A DNA stretch of 64,000 nt, from the NCBI RefSeq assembly GCF_021545335.1, contig NZ_CP089312.1, positions 3,410,001-3,474,000 on the forward strand. The letters are read 5' to 3'. The notes beneath the pieces were generated by a model. It had not been told where the DNA came from and made no database searches. It saw only the letters and a program-made list of their open reading frames with translations. Made by a program: the position numbers and the translations under genes. Source of the DNA: Streptomyces sp. GQFP. Its GTDB lineage: Bacteria; Actinomycetota; Actinomycetes; Streptomycetales; Streptomycetaceae. Position 1 is the first letter of the stretch. Each line of letters opens with the position of its first letter. Shown here one piece after another: positions 26,681 through 34,854 of this stretch.

Positions 26681-27232
26681 GTGCAGCGTCAACGCTCGGG
26701 CGGCCAAAGCGCCGCGATCCGCATCCGCGTGGCGGGAGGTGTCCTCCTCGTCGCCCATCTCGCGCTCGTCGCCTGGCTCACGCTGCGCCCCCTCGACGTC
26801 CCGTGGCAGCTGCCCGCCAATCTGCGCCCCTTCGCGGGCATACGGGCCGACCTGGCCCTCGGCTGGCAGGAGGCGGCCCGGCGCATCGCGGAGGGGCTCG
26901 CACTGCTGGCCCCACTGGGTGTGCTGCTCCCGATGGCGGGCGGACGGCTCGACGCGTCCCCGCTCGGCTCCCTCTTCCGTACGGTCATGGCGGGCGCCAT
27001 GCTGTCGCTCGGCATCGAGCTGCTGCAGACCGGCGTACCCGGTCAGGTCGTGGACGTCGACTCGCTGCTCCTGAACACGGTGGGCGTGGGCCTCGCCCAT
27101 GTCGCCGTGGTGCCCGCCGTACGGTCCTGGCTGCGCCGCAGGAACGACCGCAGGCGCCGGGCGACCATCCGTACGGAGGAAGCGACTCAGGGTCGCACCC
27201 CGACGATTCCCAGGGTCGGGATCGCCCCGTAG
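26681..27232 (+). CDS. VanZ-like integral membrane protein
   Basis: A 183-residue protein with four hydrophobic helices. The VanZ pattern is visible: first helix, then LRPFAGIRADLALGW, a helix with LLAPLGVLLPMAG, then SLGIELLQTGVPGQVVDVDSLLLNTVGVGLAH, in which the conserved ELLQ and D(V)DSLLLNT motifs stand out. The C-terminus is a basic tail. The GTG at 26681 follows GGGGGAC; an earlier GTG at 26609 has no ribosome site. VanZ-family proteins can affect resistance to glycopeptides, but most Streptomyces members are uncharacterised. It stands alone after the afsQ operon. Confidence 0.82.
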   Translation: MQRQRSGGQSAAIRIRVAGGVLLVAHLALVAWLTLRPLDVPWQLPANLRPFAGIRADLALGWQEAARRIAEGLALLAPLGVLLPMAGGRLDASPLGSLFRTVMAGAMLSLGIELLQTGVPGQVVDVDSLLLNTVGVGLAHVAVVPAVRSWLRRRNDRRRRATIRTEEATQGRTPTIPRVGIAP

Positions 27233-27358
27233 AGCGACGCTTCGTCCCCTGTGCGTCCGTAACGTTGAGTACAGATGAGGCACCCGGACAGCCGGGCAGC
27301 CCCTGTCACTCACCGAACTCGAACTCGAACTCGGACTCGACCTCGCATAGGAGACGTT

Positions 27359-27568
27359 ATGGCCCGCCTTGCCCGCCCCACCAACGGCCGCATGATCGGC
27401 GGAGTGTGTGCCGCGCTGGCACGGCGCTACGGGATGTCCGCGACGACGATGCGCGTGATCTTCGTACTCTCGTGTCTGCTGCCCGGCCCGCAGTTCCTGC
27501 TCTACATAGGCATGTGGATCCTGCTCCCCTCCGAGAAGTACCAGGACAAGGCCCGAGCCGCCTGGTAG
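27359..27568 (+). CDS. Small PspC-domain membrane protein
   Basis: A 69-residue protein with a good ribosome site (TAGGAG, six bases before ATG 27359). It is essentially one PspC domain: ARPTNGRMIGGVCAALARRYG followed by one strongly hydrophobic segment ending MWILLPSE. PspC domains are linked to envelope stress and membrane regulation. The upstream leader contains a hexanucleotide repeat (CGAACT three times, near 27313-27344) and a TAACGT -10 candidate near 27259. A strong bidirectional terminator follows. Confidence 0.85.
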   Translation: MARLARPTNGRMIGGVCAALARRYGMSATTMRVIFVLSCLLPGPQFLLYIGMWILLPSEKYQDKARAAW

Positions 27569-27582
27569 TCGACCCGCACACA

Positions 27583-27629
27583 CGCCGATGGGGCGCACCC
27601 CCGGGCTACGGAGGTGCGCCCCATCGGCG
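27583..27629. terminator. Bidirectional terminator between convergent genes
   Basis: A perfect 17-bp stem (27583-27599 with 27613-27629) around a 13-base loop separates the PspC-like gene from the convergent small secreted protein gene. Confidence 0.9.
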
Positions 27630-27644
27630 CGTTCACAGGGTGGG

Positions 27645-28004
27645 TCAGCCCAGCGGAATGCCGTTCACCGGTAGGCCGTGCGTGGGCAGCCCCTGCAGCG
27701 GGAGGCCGCCGAGCAGACCGGCGACCGGCGCGGTCGGGCCCTCGGACACCAGCTTCGCGACCACCGGCTGCGCGGCCTCGACGCCCGCGCCGAGCGCGGT
27801 CTGCCCCTGCGCGACGGCCTCGGCGGCACCCGGCAGTGCCTGCGACGCGCTCTCCACGGGCAGCGTCTGGGTCACGGTGCCCAGCGCGGCGGAGTCCGGG
27901 AGGGCGGGGATGGCCGGGGCGGCGTTGGCGGCACCCGCACCCGCCGCGGCGAAGGCGGCACCGAGAGCGGCGACACCGAGGGTCTTGGCAGCAGACTGCT
28001 TCAT
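27645..28004 (-). CDS. Small secreted Ala/Gly-rich protein (second member)
   Basis: A 119-residue protein from ATG 28004 with AAGGACG about ten bases upstream. The signal peptide ends ANA near residue 28. The mature part is Ala/Pro/Gly-rich with LPVESASQALPGAAEAVAQGQT and a Leu/Gly/Pro-rich end (LLGGLPLQGLPTHG). It resembles the 139-residue protein at 20930-21349 in length, composition and lack of Cys. No catalytic motif is visible. It may be a wall or aerial-surface associated protein, but that is a guess. Confidence 0.72.
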   Translation of the reverse strand: MKQSAAKTLGVAALGAAFAAAGAGAANAAPAIPALPDSAALGTVTQTLPVESASQALPGAAEAVAQGQTALGAGVEAAQPVVAKLVSEGPTAPVAGLLGGLPLQGLPTHGLPVNGIPLG

Positions 28005-28140
28005 AGTGAATGCGTCCTTGAATGCGATGACGGGGATGTGAGCGGTCCAAGACCGTAAACATGCCGGGCCGCCCGCCGCAAACAGCGAAAAGCGGCCGAG
28101 TCGTACGGACCGACCGCTTTCCACCCGCCCTCGATCAGCC

Positions 28141-29364
28141 CTACTCCCCGACAGAACCGCTGGTGGAGGCGGTCTGCCGGAACAACCATTCGGATTTCAG
28201 CTCGGCGTATCCGGGCTTGACGACGTCATTGATCATCGCCAGTCGTTCATCGAAAGGAATGAATGCTGACTTCATAGCATTGACCGAGAACCATTGCAGG
28301 TCGTCGAGCGTATAACCGAACGCCTCGACAAGGTGCTCGAATTCACGACTCATTCCAGTACCCGACATAAGCCGATTATCGGTATTGACGGTCGCACGGA
28401 AATGCAGCCGTCGCAGCAGCCCGATGGGGTGCTCGGCATAGGAGGCGGCGGCGCCGGTCTGGAGGTTGGAGGAGGGGCACAGCTCCAGCGGAATGCGCTT
28501 GTCACGCACGTAGGAGGCCAGGCGGCCGAGTTTCACCGTGCCGTCGTCCTGGACCTGGATGTCGTCGATGATGCGCACCCCGTGGCCGAGCCGGTCGGCG
28601 CCGCACCACTGGAGGGCCTGCCAGATGGAGGGGAGCCCGAAGGCTTCGCCGGCGTGGATGGTGAAGTGGTTGTTCTCGCGCTTGAGGTACTCGAAGGCGT
28701 CGAGGTGCCGGGTGGGCGGGAAGCCGGCCTCGGCACCGGCGATGTCGAAGCCGACGACGCCCAGATCCCGGTACCTGTTCGCCAGTTCGGCGATCTCCAG
28801 GGCGCGGGCGGCATGCCTCATGGCGGTGAGCAGCGCCCCGACCCGAATCCGGTGACCGTTCTCCCGGGCCCGCCGCTCGCCTTCCCGGAAGCCCTCGTTG
28901 ACGGCCTCGACGACCTCTTCGAGGGTGAGCCCGCCTTCGAGGTGCTGCTCGGGCGCGTACCGCACCTCGGCGTAGACGACACCGTCCTCGGCGAGATCCT
29001 CGGCGCACTCGGCGGCGACCCGGACGAGGGCGTCGCGGGTCTGCATGACGGCGCAGGTGTGGGCGAAGGTCTCCAGGTACCGCTCCAGGGAACCGGAGTC
29101 GGCGGCATCACGGAACCAGCCGCCGAGCTTGTCGGGGTCGGTTTCCGGGAGTTGGGAGTAACCCGTCTCCCGGGCCAGGTCGACGATGGTGCCGGGGCGC
29201 AGGCCTCCGTCGAGGTGGTCGTGGAGGAGGACCTTGGGGGCGCGGCGGATCTGGTCGGGGGTGGGGCGGGGCCCGGGACCAGGGTTCGCGCCGGCGCTGG
29301 CGCCGGCACTCTGGGTCGTCCGCTGACTGGTCTGACTCGTCGTCCGATCACTCTCGCTCGTCAT
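28141..29364 (-). CDS. add: Adenosine deaminase
   Basis: A 407-residue zinc hydrolase that converts (deoxy)adenosine to (deoxy)inosine in purine salvage. Metal and active-site motifs run in order: LHDHLDGGL (HxH), the substrate loop [21 protein letters not shown] (HAGE), GHGVRI and [10 protein letters not shown], then [10 protein letters not shown] with the catalytic Asp. About 40 residues of Ser/Thr/Pro-rich sequence precede the core and may not be structured. The palindrome CTACGCGCGTAG lies 17 bases upstream of the start codon, linking the gene to the nucleoside operator set. The ATG is preceded by AGGAG about 14 bases upstream. Confidence 0.96.
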   Translation of the reverse strand: MTSESDRTTSQTSQRTTQSAGASAGANPGPGPRPTPDQIRRAPKVLLHDHLDGGLRPGTIVDLARETGYSQLPETDPDKLGGWFRDAADSGSLERYLETFAHTCAVMQTRDALVRVAAECAEDLAEDGVVYAEVRYAPEQHLEGGLTLEEVVEAVNEGFREGERRARENGHRIRVGALLTAMRHAARALEIAELANRYRDLGVVGFDIAGAEAGFPPTRHLDAFEYLKRENNHFTIHAGEAFGLPSIWQALQWCGADRLGHGVRIIDDIQVQDDGTVKLGRLASYVRDKRIPLELCPSSNLQTGAAASYAEHPIGLLRRLHFRATVNTDNRLMSGTGMSREFEHLVEAFGYTLDDLQWFSVNAMKSAFIPFDERLAMINDVVKPGYAELKSEWLFRQTASTSGSVGE

Positions 29365-29380
29365 TTCCGCACTCTAACTC

Positions 29381-29392
29381 CTACGCGCGTAG
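29381..29392 (-). promoter_or_regulatory. Nucleoside-regulon operator upstream of add
   Basis: A perfect palindrome CTACGCGCGTAG, identical to those at deoC and the nucleoside ABC operon. It lies 17 bases upstream of the add ATG, close to the expected transcription start. Confidence 0.7.
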
Positions 29393-29498
29393 ATCATCTG
29401 TCCTGTTTGCCGTTTCTTCGCCTGTACGTTTCCGTCGATACGCAATGGTGACCGTGCCGACCGGTCTCGTACTCCGTTGCTTCTGACACTGTTCTGTC

Positions 29499-30260
29499 AT
29501 GGCACACCAAGTGACGCCGGTGCGACAGGCCCGGCTGGGGAGGGCACTGGGACCGGAGCCGGCCTCGGTCAGCGGCGTCGTCCTGCTGCTTCCCGCCGGT
29601 GACGAGGTATCGAGCCGCAGGCCGTCGCCCGTCCTGGCGACCGCCTCCGTAAGGGCGTTGGGCCGCCGGCTCGCCCGCGCGGGCCGTACGGACGGACTGG
29701 CCGTGCACGTCGTCCACTACCGCTACCGCGGCTGGAACGGCAGCGAGGCGCAGCTCGCGCACGACGCGCGCTGGGCCGCCGACGAGATCGTCCGACGGTA
29801 CGGCGATGTCTCCGTGTGCCTCGCCGGAGTCGACATGGGCGGCCGGGCGGCGCTGCGCGCGGCGGATCACGAGGCCGTCAACTCCGTACTGGCGCTGGCG
29901 CCTTGGCTGCCCGAGGACGACATGGCGGCGCCGCCGGAACCGGTACGGCAGCTGAGCGGGCGGCGGGTCCTGATCGTGCACGGCACGAACGACGAACGGA
30001 CCGATCCCGAACTGTCGTTCCGGTTCGCGGCGCGGGCGAAGAAGGCGAACCGGGACATCTGTCGGTTCGAAGTGCATGCGGACGGGCACGGGTTGCATCA
30101 GTACCGGCAGGAAGTGCATGCGTTGGCCGAGGACTTCGTGATGGGGGTTTTGTTCGGGCGGGGGTTTTCTCGGCCGGTCGAGGATGCGCTGGTGGCTCCG
30201 CCGCCGTTGGGGTTGAGGATGCCGTTGGCTGCGGGGTTCGGGCAGTCTTTCCGGCGCTAG
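29499..30260 (+). CDS. Alpha/beta hydrolase-fold protein with Asp at the nucleophile elbow
   Basis: A 253-residue cytoplasmic protein. The fold is suggested by GVVLLLPAG near residue 27, the nucleophile elbow GVDMGGRAAL, the acid loop VLIVHGTNDERTDP and the late His in HADGHGLHQY. The usual Ser or Cys in GxSxG is replaced by Asp, as in epoxide hydrolases and haloalkane dehalogenases, so the catalytic triad could be Asp-His-Asp. Alternatively it may have lost esterase activity. The C-terminus is Pro/Leu/Gly-rich. Substrate unknown. It is divergent from add with a 134-base intergenic region. Confidence 0.75.
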   Translation: MAHQVTPVRQARLGRALGPEPASVSGVVLLLPAGDEVSSRRPSPVLATASVRALGRRLARAGRTDGLAVHVVHYRYRGWNGSEAQLAHDARWAADEIVRRYGDVSVCLAGVDMGGRAALRAADHEAVNSVLALAPWLPEDDMAAPPEPVRQLSGRRVLIVHGTNDERTDPELSFRFAARAKKANRDICRFEVHADGHGLHQYRQEVHALAEDFVMGVLFGRGFSRPVEDALVAPPPLGLRMPLAAGFGQSFRR

Positions 30261-30303
30261 GTTCGGGGTGGTTGGGGTTGTGTTCCGGGTGCGGGTGAGT
30301 GGG

Positions 30304-30330
30304 GGCTGGTCGCGCAGTTCCCCGCGCCCC
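30304..30330. repeat. Intergenic repeat GGGGCGCGGGGAACTGCG, copy 4 (inverted)
   Basis: Read on the minus strand it matches copies 1-3, starting GGGGCGCGGGGAACTGCG and continuing CGACCAGCC. It is the main content of the gap between the hydrolase gene and the LysR gene. Confidence 0.88.
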
Positions 30331-30376
30331 TAAAAGCAGACCCGTCACCCTTGCGCAGGTAGCGAGTTGCCCCTTC

Positions 30377-31354
30377 TCAGGGCAGCAGGTTGCCCCTTCT
30401 TGCCAAGAGGAACTTCTTGAAGGCGGCCACCGGTGGGGTGTCGGGGTGACCGTCGAGCCAAGCCACTCCAATTTCCCTCGCCGCTCGTGGGGATGTGACC
30501 GTCAGCTCTGCAACTCCCGGGCGGGGGACGGCCGGTGGAGGCAGGAGAGCCACCCCCAGCCCAGCCGCCACCAACCCCCTCAACGTCTCGGCCTCCTCAC
30601 CCTCGAAGGCGATGCGAGGGCGGAAGCCGGCCTCCTTGCACAGGTCGTCGGTGATGCGGCGGAGGCCGTAGCCGGGTTCGAGGGTGACGAAGGTTTCGTC
30701 GGCCGCTTCCGCCAGGCGGACTCGTCGACGGGTGGCGAGGCGGTGGTCGGCGGGGACGACCAGCCGGAGTTTCTGTTCGTCCAGGCGCCGGGCGACCAGG
30801 TCGGGGGCGTCCGGGACGGGGGAGGTGAGACAGAGGTCGAGTTCCCCGGAGCGCAGCCGCTCGATCATCGCCTCGCCGTAGTTCTGTACGAGGGTGAAGC
30901 GGACGCGGGGATGGTCGGCGCGGAAGGCGTGCAGCAGGCCCGGGACGGTCTCGGCGCCCATGGTGTGCAGGAAGCCGAAGGCGACCTTGCCGGTGGCGGG
31001 GTCGGCGTCGGCGCGTACTTCGTCGGCGGCCCGTTCGATCTCGGCGAGGGCCCGCTCGACGGAGCCGAGGAACGTACGCCCGGCGGGGGTGAGGGAGACG
31101 GTCCGCCCCCGACGGGCGAACAGATCGACGCCCAGATCCTGCTCCAGGCGGACCATCGCCCGGGAGAGCGTCGACTGCGGTACCTGCATCTCCTGGGCGG
31201 CGCGCGTGACGTGCTCCGTGCGGGCGACTCCGGCGAAGTAGGAGAGCCGTGGGGCGAGGAGGGTGACGATGTCTTCTGTGTCACTGGACGGTGACAGGCG
31301 AGCTGCTGACCTCTGCTGATGCACCATGGGAACGATTATGGGGTTTCCGTGCAT
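30377..31354 (-). CDS. LysR-family transcriptional regulator
   Basis: A 325-residue regulator. The N-terminal helix-turn-helix (YFAGVARTEHVTRAAQEMQVPQ, STLSRAMVRLEQDLGVDLF) is followed by a periplasmic-binding-protein-like effector domain from about residue 120. It is divergent from the MFS exporter gene with a 36-base gap, the usual LysR layout, so it probably controls that transporter. Two starts are possible: ATG 31354 or ATG 31327. A CATAAT hexamer lies 7 bases upstream of the second, which could then be leaderless. The inducer cannot be deduced. Confidence 0.9.
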   Translation of the reverse strand: MHGNPIIVPMVHQQRSAARLSPSSDTEDIVTLLAPRLSYFAGVARTEHVTRAAQEMQVPQSTLSRAMVRLEQDLGVDLFARRGRTVSLTPAGRTFLGSVERALAEIERAADEVRADADPATGKVAFGFLHTMGAETVPGLLHAFRADHPRVRFTLVQNYGEAMIERLRSGELDLCLTSPVPDAPDLVARRLDEQKLRLVVPADHRLATRRRVRLAEAADETFVTLEPGYGLRRITDDLCKEAGFRPRIAFEGEEAETLRGLVAAGLGVALLPPPAVPRPGVAELTVTSPRAAREIGVAWLDGHPDTPPVAAFKKFLLARRGNLLP

Positions 31355-31390
31355 TGGACGGATGAACGGGGGCGTACGTAACTTCGAGAC

Positions 31391-32659
31391 ATGCCTGCTG
31401 CCAGTACCGAGGCGTCCACGCTTGTGGGCGCCGCCTCTCCTTCACGCCCCGTCCCCGACTCCCGTATGGCCCCGGGTGGGCCCGGCTACCGCCGGATGAG
31501 CTTCGCGCTCTTCCTCGCGGGCGTCGCGACCTTCGCCCTCCTCTACTCCACGCAGGCACTGCTGCCGCTGATCTCCGGCGAGTTCGGGGTGGCGGCGAGC
31601 GACGCGAGCTGGACGGTGTCGGCGGCGACCGGCGCGCTGGCCCTGTTCGTCCTCCCGATGAGCGCGCTGTCGGAACGGTTCGGTCGGCGTACGTTGATGA
31701 CGGCGTCGCTGGCTGTCGCGGTGACGGTCGGGCTGCTGGTCCCCTTCGCCCCGTCGCTGGGCGCGCTGATCGCGCTGCGGGCGGTACAGGGCGCTGCGCT
31801 GGCGGGGTTGCCGGCGTCGGCGACCGCGTATCTGGCCGAGGAGGTCAGGCCCAAGGCACTGATCACGGCGATCGGTCTGTTCGTAGCCGGGAACAGCGTG
31901 GGCGGGATGAGCGGCCGGGTCATCACGGGCTGGGTCGCGCAGGAGTGGGGCTGGCGGGCGGCGGTGGCCGTGATCGGTGTGGTGGCCGTTGGCTGCGCGG
32001 TGGCGTTCCGGTTGCTGCTGCCGGCGCCGCGGCACTTCCGTACGGGTTCGCTGCGCCCGAGGGTCCTGGCGCGCACGGTCCGTACGCACCTGTCGAACCC
32101 GTTGCTGCGACGGCTGTACGCGATCGGCGCGCTGTTCATGACGGTGTTCGGCGGGGTCTACACGGTGATCGGCTACCGCCTGACGGAGGCCCCGTTCAGC
32201 CTGCCGCAGGGTGTGGTCGGCTCGATCTTCCTCGTGTACCTGGTGGGTACGGTGTCGGCGTCGACGGCGGGGAAGCTGGTGGCGCGCCTGGGCCGGCGGG
32301 GTGCCCTGTACCTGGCGGGCGGCACGACGACATCGGGCTTGCTGTTGTCCTTGTCGGACACCTTGGCGCTGGTTCTGCTGGGCCTGGTGCTGATCACGGC
32401 GGGGTTCTTCGCAGGGCACGCGGTGGCGTCGTCGGCGGTGAGCCACACGGCGAAGGAGGGGCGGGCGCAGGCGTCGGCGCTGTATCAGTCGGTGTACTAC
32501 CTGGGCTCCAGCGTCGGCAGTGCGGTGGGCGCGGTGGCGTTCCACGCGGGGGGCTGGTCGGGGACCGTGGGGATGGGACTGCTGGCGGTGCTGGGGGTTG
32601 TGGGGATCACGGTGCTGGGGTCTCGGGCGGCGCGGGGTGTGCGGGTGGCTGCGGCTTGA
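31391..32659 (+). CDS. MFS transporter
   Basis: A 422-residue major facilitator with twelve predicted TM helices. After a 30-residue hydrophilic N-terminus the first helices read FALFLAGVATFALLYSTQALLPLI. The MFS loop 2-3 motif is SERFGRRTLMTASL. A second-half counterpart LVARLGRRGALYLAGG is present. The pattern LYSTQALLPLISGEF is characteristic of the YnfM-like subgroup of drug or metabolite efflux carriers. It is divergent from the LysR gene, its likely regulator. No ribosome site is seen at ATG 31391, so a later ATG at 31466 is possible. Confidence 0.9.
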   Translation: MPAASTEASTLVGAASPSRPVPDSRMAPGGPGYRRMSFALFLAGVATFALLYSTQALLPLISGEFGVAASDASWTVSAATGALALFVLPMSALSERFGRRTLMTASLAVAVTVGLLVPFAPSLGALIALRAVQGAALAGLPASATAYLAEEVRPKALITAIGLFVAGNSVGGMSGRVITGWVAQEWGWRAAVAVIGVVAVGCAVAFRLLLPAPRHFRTGSLRPRVLARTVRTHLSNPLLRRLYAIGALFMTVFGGVYTVIGYRLTEAPFSLPQGVVGSIFLVYLVGTVSASTAGKLVARLGRRGALYLAGGTTTSGLLLSLSDTLALVLLGLVLITAGFFAGHAVASSAVSHTAKEGRAQASALYQSVYYLGSSVGSAVGAVAFHAGGWSGTVGMGLLAVLGVVGITVLGSRAARGVRVAAA

Positions 32660-32712
32660 CCTCGGCGTCCAGCCGTGGACCGGAAGTACGCGGTTGGACC
32701 GGATATACGCGA

Positions 32713-32741
32713 TTGCCCGCCGTGCTTGGTACGACGGGCAA
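32713..32741. terminator. Bidirectional terminator after the MFS gene
   Basis: TTGCCCGCCGT and ACGACGGGCAA form a stem with one mismatch between the convergent MFS and PPOX genes. It is preceded by a 19-nt tandem repeat (32677-32714, units beginning GGACCGGA). Confidence 0.75.
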
Positions 32742-32758
32742 CCGGACGTCCGCGAGGC

Positions 32759-33154
32759 TCAGATGTGGAAGCCTGTGACCTTCTGCGGGGTCACCCGGGC
32801 AATCAGCCGGAGCACCTCCTCCGGCTCAGGCGGCGGGTCCTCGCCGAGGTACTTCTGCGAGAGCTCGTGCGGCAGCGCTTTCTCCGGGTCCTCGATCAGT
32901 TCGGCAGTGCCGCGGATGTCCACGGTCCGGTACGGGTTCGCGGTGTCGAAGACCGTGAGGCTGACCCGCGGATCCCGGGCGAGGTTCCGCCCCTTCTGGC
33001 GCCCGGCCGTTGTGGAGAACAGCACCGTGTCCCCCTCCCTGGCGATCCAGACCAGCGATGTATGCGGCCCACCGTCCCGGTTCAGCGTCGCGACGGTGGC
33101 GAAGTTCCTCCCGTCCAGCAGCTTGCGTATCTGCTCGTTGAACAGCTCTGACAC
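32759..33154 (-). CDS. PPOX-fold (pyridoxamine 5'-phosphate oxidase-like) protein
   Basis: A 131-residue protein with the split-barrel flavin/F420-binding fold. FATVATLNRDGGPHTSLVW, VLFSTTAGRQKGRNLARDPRVSL and YRTVDIRGTAELIED are the usual PPOX segments; the Lys/Arg after the first strand pair would contact the cofactor phosphate. Actinobacterial proteins of this size are often F420-dependent reductases. The GTG at 33154 follows a GAAGGGGCGAGG site. The frame stays open upstream for 174 codons into the small-gene island, so a longer fused product is possible. Confidence 0.85.
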   Translation of the reverse strand: MSELFNEQIRKLLDGRNFATVATLNRDGGPHTSLVWIAREGDTVLFSTTAGRQKGRNLARDPRVSLTVFDTANPYRTVDIRGTAELIEDPEKALPHELSQKYLGEDPPPEPEEVLRLIARVTPQKVTGFHI

Positions 33155-33676
33155 AACCTCGCCCCTTCTGTCCGGCATCCTGGGGATCACTACTTGAGCA
33201 GAACAGATACGAAGGCCGGGTCCTTCCCGCCGCTGGTCGACAGGACCGGCGCCCCGGAGCAGGGCACCGACCCGCACAGGTCCGCAGCGATGACTACGAC
33301 GGCCCACGCCGCCATGAGGGCCTGCTGTGAAGCTGACCGACGCCAGCCGCTTCCTGCGGGCCCTGTGAGACATCACGGAGTCTCCCCCTGCCCATCGGTT
33401 CGGGCACCCGAGGCAGAGCAGCCACGAACCCTCCGACGGGGTCTGGTGAGTGTGGACAGCCAAGGCATCCGACTCGTACGACCACCCCTCGGGAGTGTCG
33501 GCCGCAGCGCGTACCGCTTCGGGGTCCGTGACGGCCACCGGCAGACAGTCACGGAGACTCATGAGCATGCTGGGTACGTCCCGCCCGGTGAGCGTGCCCT
33601 GTTCCCGGGCGCGTCCGTCCCGGGTGGTCTCCCAGCACTCGCGGTACCAAGTCGCCTTGGTGTCCGGGGAGTTCAT
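33155..33676 (-). CDS. Small island ORF without its own stop, in frame with PPOX gene
   Basis: ATG 33676 overlaps the preceding small gene (ATGA). The first 110 codons look protein-like (WYRECWETTRDGRAREQG, a WLLCLGCPNRW motif with CxxC). After about codon 115 the sequence becomes Arg/Gly-rich and atypical, and no stop occurs before the PPOX start at 33154. If translated through, a 305-residue fusion ending at 32759 results. A junction or frameshift near 33320 at the edge of the acquired segment is likely; one frame over, a TGA occurs there. Function unknown. Confidence 0.5.
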
Positions 33677-33867
33677 CCGCTCGCTCCCTTCACCAGAGCC
33701 GGAGTCATCCGGTGGCAGCAGCACGTGCACACGAGGTACCGCAGTCCGGGAACACCGCTCTCGCGGGGCTCCGCGTCCCGGCACCGGTCATGGGTGCCGA
33801 TGGTGCAGCGCCCAGACACGTACGGGGATTCCGGCATCCAACTCTCCTTGTCCATTGGGGAGTTCAC
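33673..33867 (-). CDS. Small Cys-rich protein of unknown function
   Basis: A 64-residue product from GTG 33867, overlapping the upstream stop (GTGA). The pattern CTIGTHDRC ... VCTCCCHR places six Cys and two His so that a zinc-binding knuckle is possible. It is one link in a chain of five overlapping tiny genes read away from an XRE-type regulator. Not recognised as a named family. Confidence 0.6.
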   Translation of the reverse strand: MNSPMDKESWMPESPYVSGRCTIGTHDRCRDAEPRESGVPGLRYLVCTCCCHRMTPALVKGASG

Positions 33868-34064
33868 CGCTCGTCCGCCCCCTTGCCGGTGTTGGTCATG
33901 GGGTAGAGCGGGATCACGCCCCACGTTCCGCCGCGCCGGTCCTCGTGGTCCCCCTTGTGCCCCGTGGAGAGGACGCACGCGCCTGTCTCGCTGAGGATCG
34001 GGGCGCCGTAGAACAGGGAGGCTCGCACCCTCCCGCACCGGTCCGTGTTCGCCGGTGTCGTCAT
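33864..34064 (-). CDS. Small protein of unknown function
   Basis: A 66-residue product from ATG 34064 (ATGA overlap upstream). It contains two Cys and the segment CVLSTGHKGDHEDRRGGTWG, which resembles the short Cys/His motifs (CxLPxGHxGxH-like) seen in many small phage and plasmid proteins of Streptomyces. It has no TM segment. Its context is the small-gene chain; function unknown. Confidence 0.6.
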   Translation of the reverse strand: MTTPANTDRCGRVRASLFYGAPILSETGACVLSTGHKGDHEDRRGGTWGVIPLYPMTNTGKGADER

Positions 34065-34255
34065 CGCGACCCCCCGGTGTACGCACGGCGGTAAGCCGCC
34101 CACAGTTCGCGCCCGCTGTCGCAGCCGTCCAGCGCCTTACGTACGTCCTTGCAGCCGTCGGAGCATCTGCGGGTGTGCTCGTGCCACAGCCGGTAGGCGC
34201 GCAGCATGGCGTCTTCGGCCGGCCTCACGGTCGCTCTGACCCGCGCGCCGGTCAT
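34061..34255 (-). CDS. Small protein of unknown function
   Basis: A 64-residue product from ATG 34255 (ATGA overlap with the upstream gene). Mostly helical and charged, with HEHTRRCSDGCKDVRKALDGC (CxxxC and a further Cys) and the C-terminal helix LWAAYRRAY. It may bind zinc or DNA, but no family was recognised. Third gene of the overlapping chain. Confidence 0.6.
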   Translation of the reverse strand: MTGARVRATVRPAEDAMLRAYRLWHEHTRRCSDGCKDVRKALDGCDSGRELWAAYRRAYTGGSR

Positions 34256-34701
34256 CGGACCCTCACCCCGTCCAGCACGGCGTGAATGTCGCGGGTGTCC
34301 AGGTCGAGGCCGAAGTCAGCGGCCAGCATCATCGTCGTGCGCCTGCCCCATCGGGTGACCCGCTCCCGCGCCGTCCAGTACGGCTGCACACGCGCCGTAC
34401 GCGGACTCACGGTCGCCCCGGACATCATGTCGGCGATGGCAGGGAGGTAGGGCCGTGACAGACGGGACGCGGAACCGTCCAGGGATGCGCGGTCGGTGCT
34501 GTACGGCGACCGGCGCTGAGCAGGCACCCGCGTTACCAGATGCGCACGATCGTTTGCGTTCTTACTGGTCACGACAGTTCGAATTGCCGTCGACGCCTTC
34601 CGGCGGGTACCGGTCGGCGGGAACAGGCGAGTGAGCCCCCAGACAGCCAGGGGCACCCAAAGCCAGTGCAGCGCAGCCGCGCTACGCTCGGCCATGTTCA
34701 T
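34252..34701 (-). CDS. Hypothetical protein with one TM segment
   Basis: First gene of the small-gene chain. ATG 34701 lies just after GGGAGTTG; ATG 34695 with GGGAG ten bases upstream is equally plausible. The 149-residue product has a short hydrophobic segment (ALHWLWVPLAVWGLTRLF), then a basic Ser/Thr/Arg-rich central part, then a C-terminal helix-rich part with TRWGRRTTMMLAADFGLDLD. Similar small one-TM proteins occur in conjugative-element spread regions, but that link is only a suggestion. Confidence 0.6.
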   Translation of the reverse strand: MNMAERSAAALHWLWVPLAVWGLTRLFPPTGTRRKASTAIRTVVTSKNANDRAHLVTRVPAQRRSPYSTDRASLDGSASRLSRPYLPAIADMMSGATVSPRTARVQPYWTARERVTRWGRRTTMMLAADFGLDLDTRDIHAVLDGVRVR

Positions 34702-34803
34702 CAACTCCCGTTCAGTTGGTGGACCACGCCCCCGGCCGGTCGCACGGCGCGGGGGTCTCTCCATCAGCTGACCAGCATTGATGCTCAGCAAGGCCACACG
34801 GGA

Positions 34804-34842
34804 GTTGACCAGCGTTGACTACGATGAGAGTCAACAGTCAAC
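34804..34842. promoter_or_regulatory. Symmetric GTTGAC/GTCAAC operator between divergent genes
   Basis: Two GTTGAC copies (34804-34809, 34814-34819) face two GTCAAC copies (34830-34835, 34837-34842). It lies directly upstream of the XRE regulator gene, a good candidate for its own binding site. The TTGACC and TTGACT hexamers could also serve as -35 elements. Confidence 0.6.
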
Positions 34843-34854
34843 GGGAGCGGTTTT

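Noticed and set aside
27313..27344. CGAACT hexanucleotide repeats as a regulatory array
   Set aside because: Only three to four imperfect copies of low-complexity sequence in a leader; noted with the PspC gene only.
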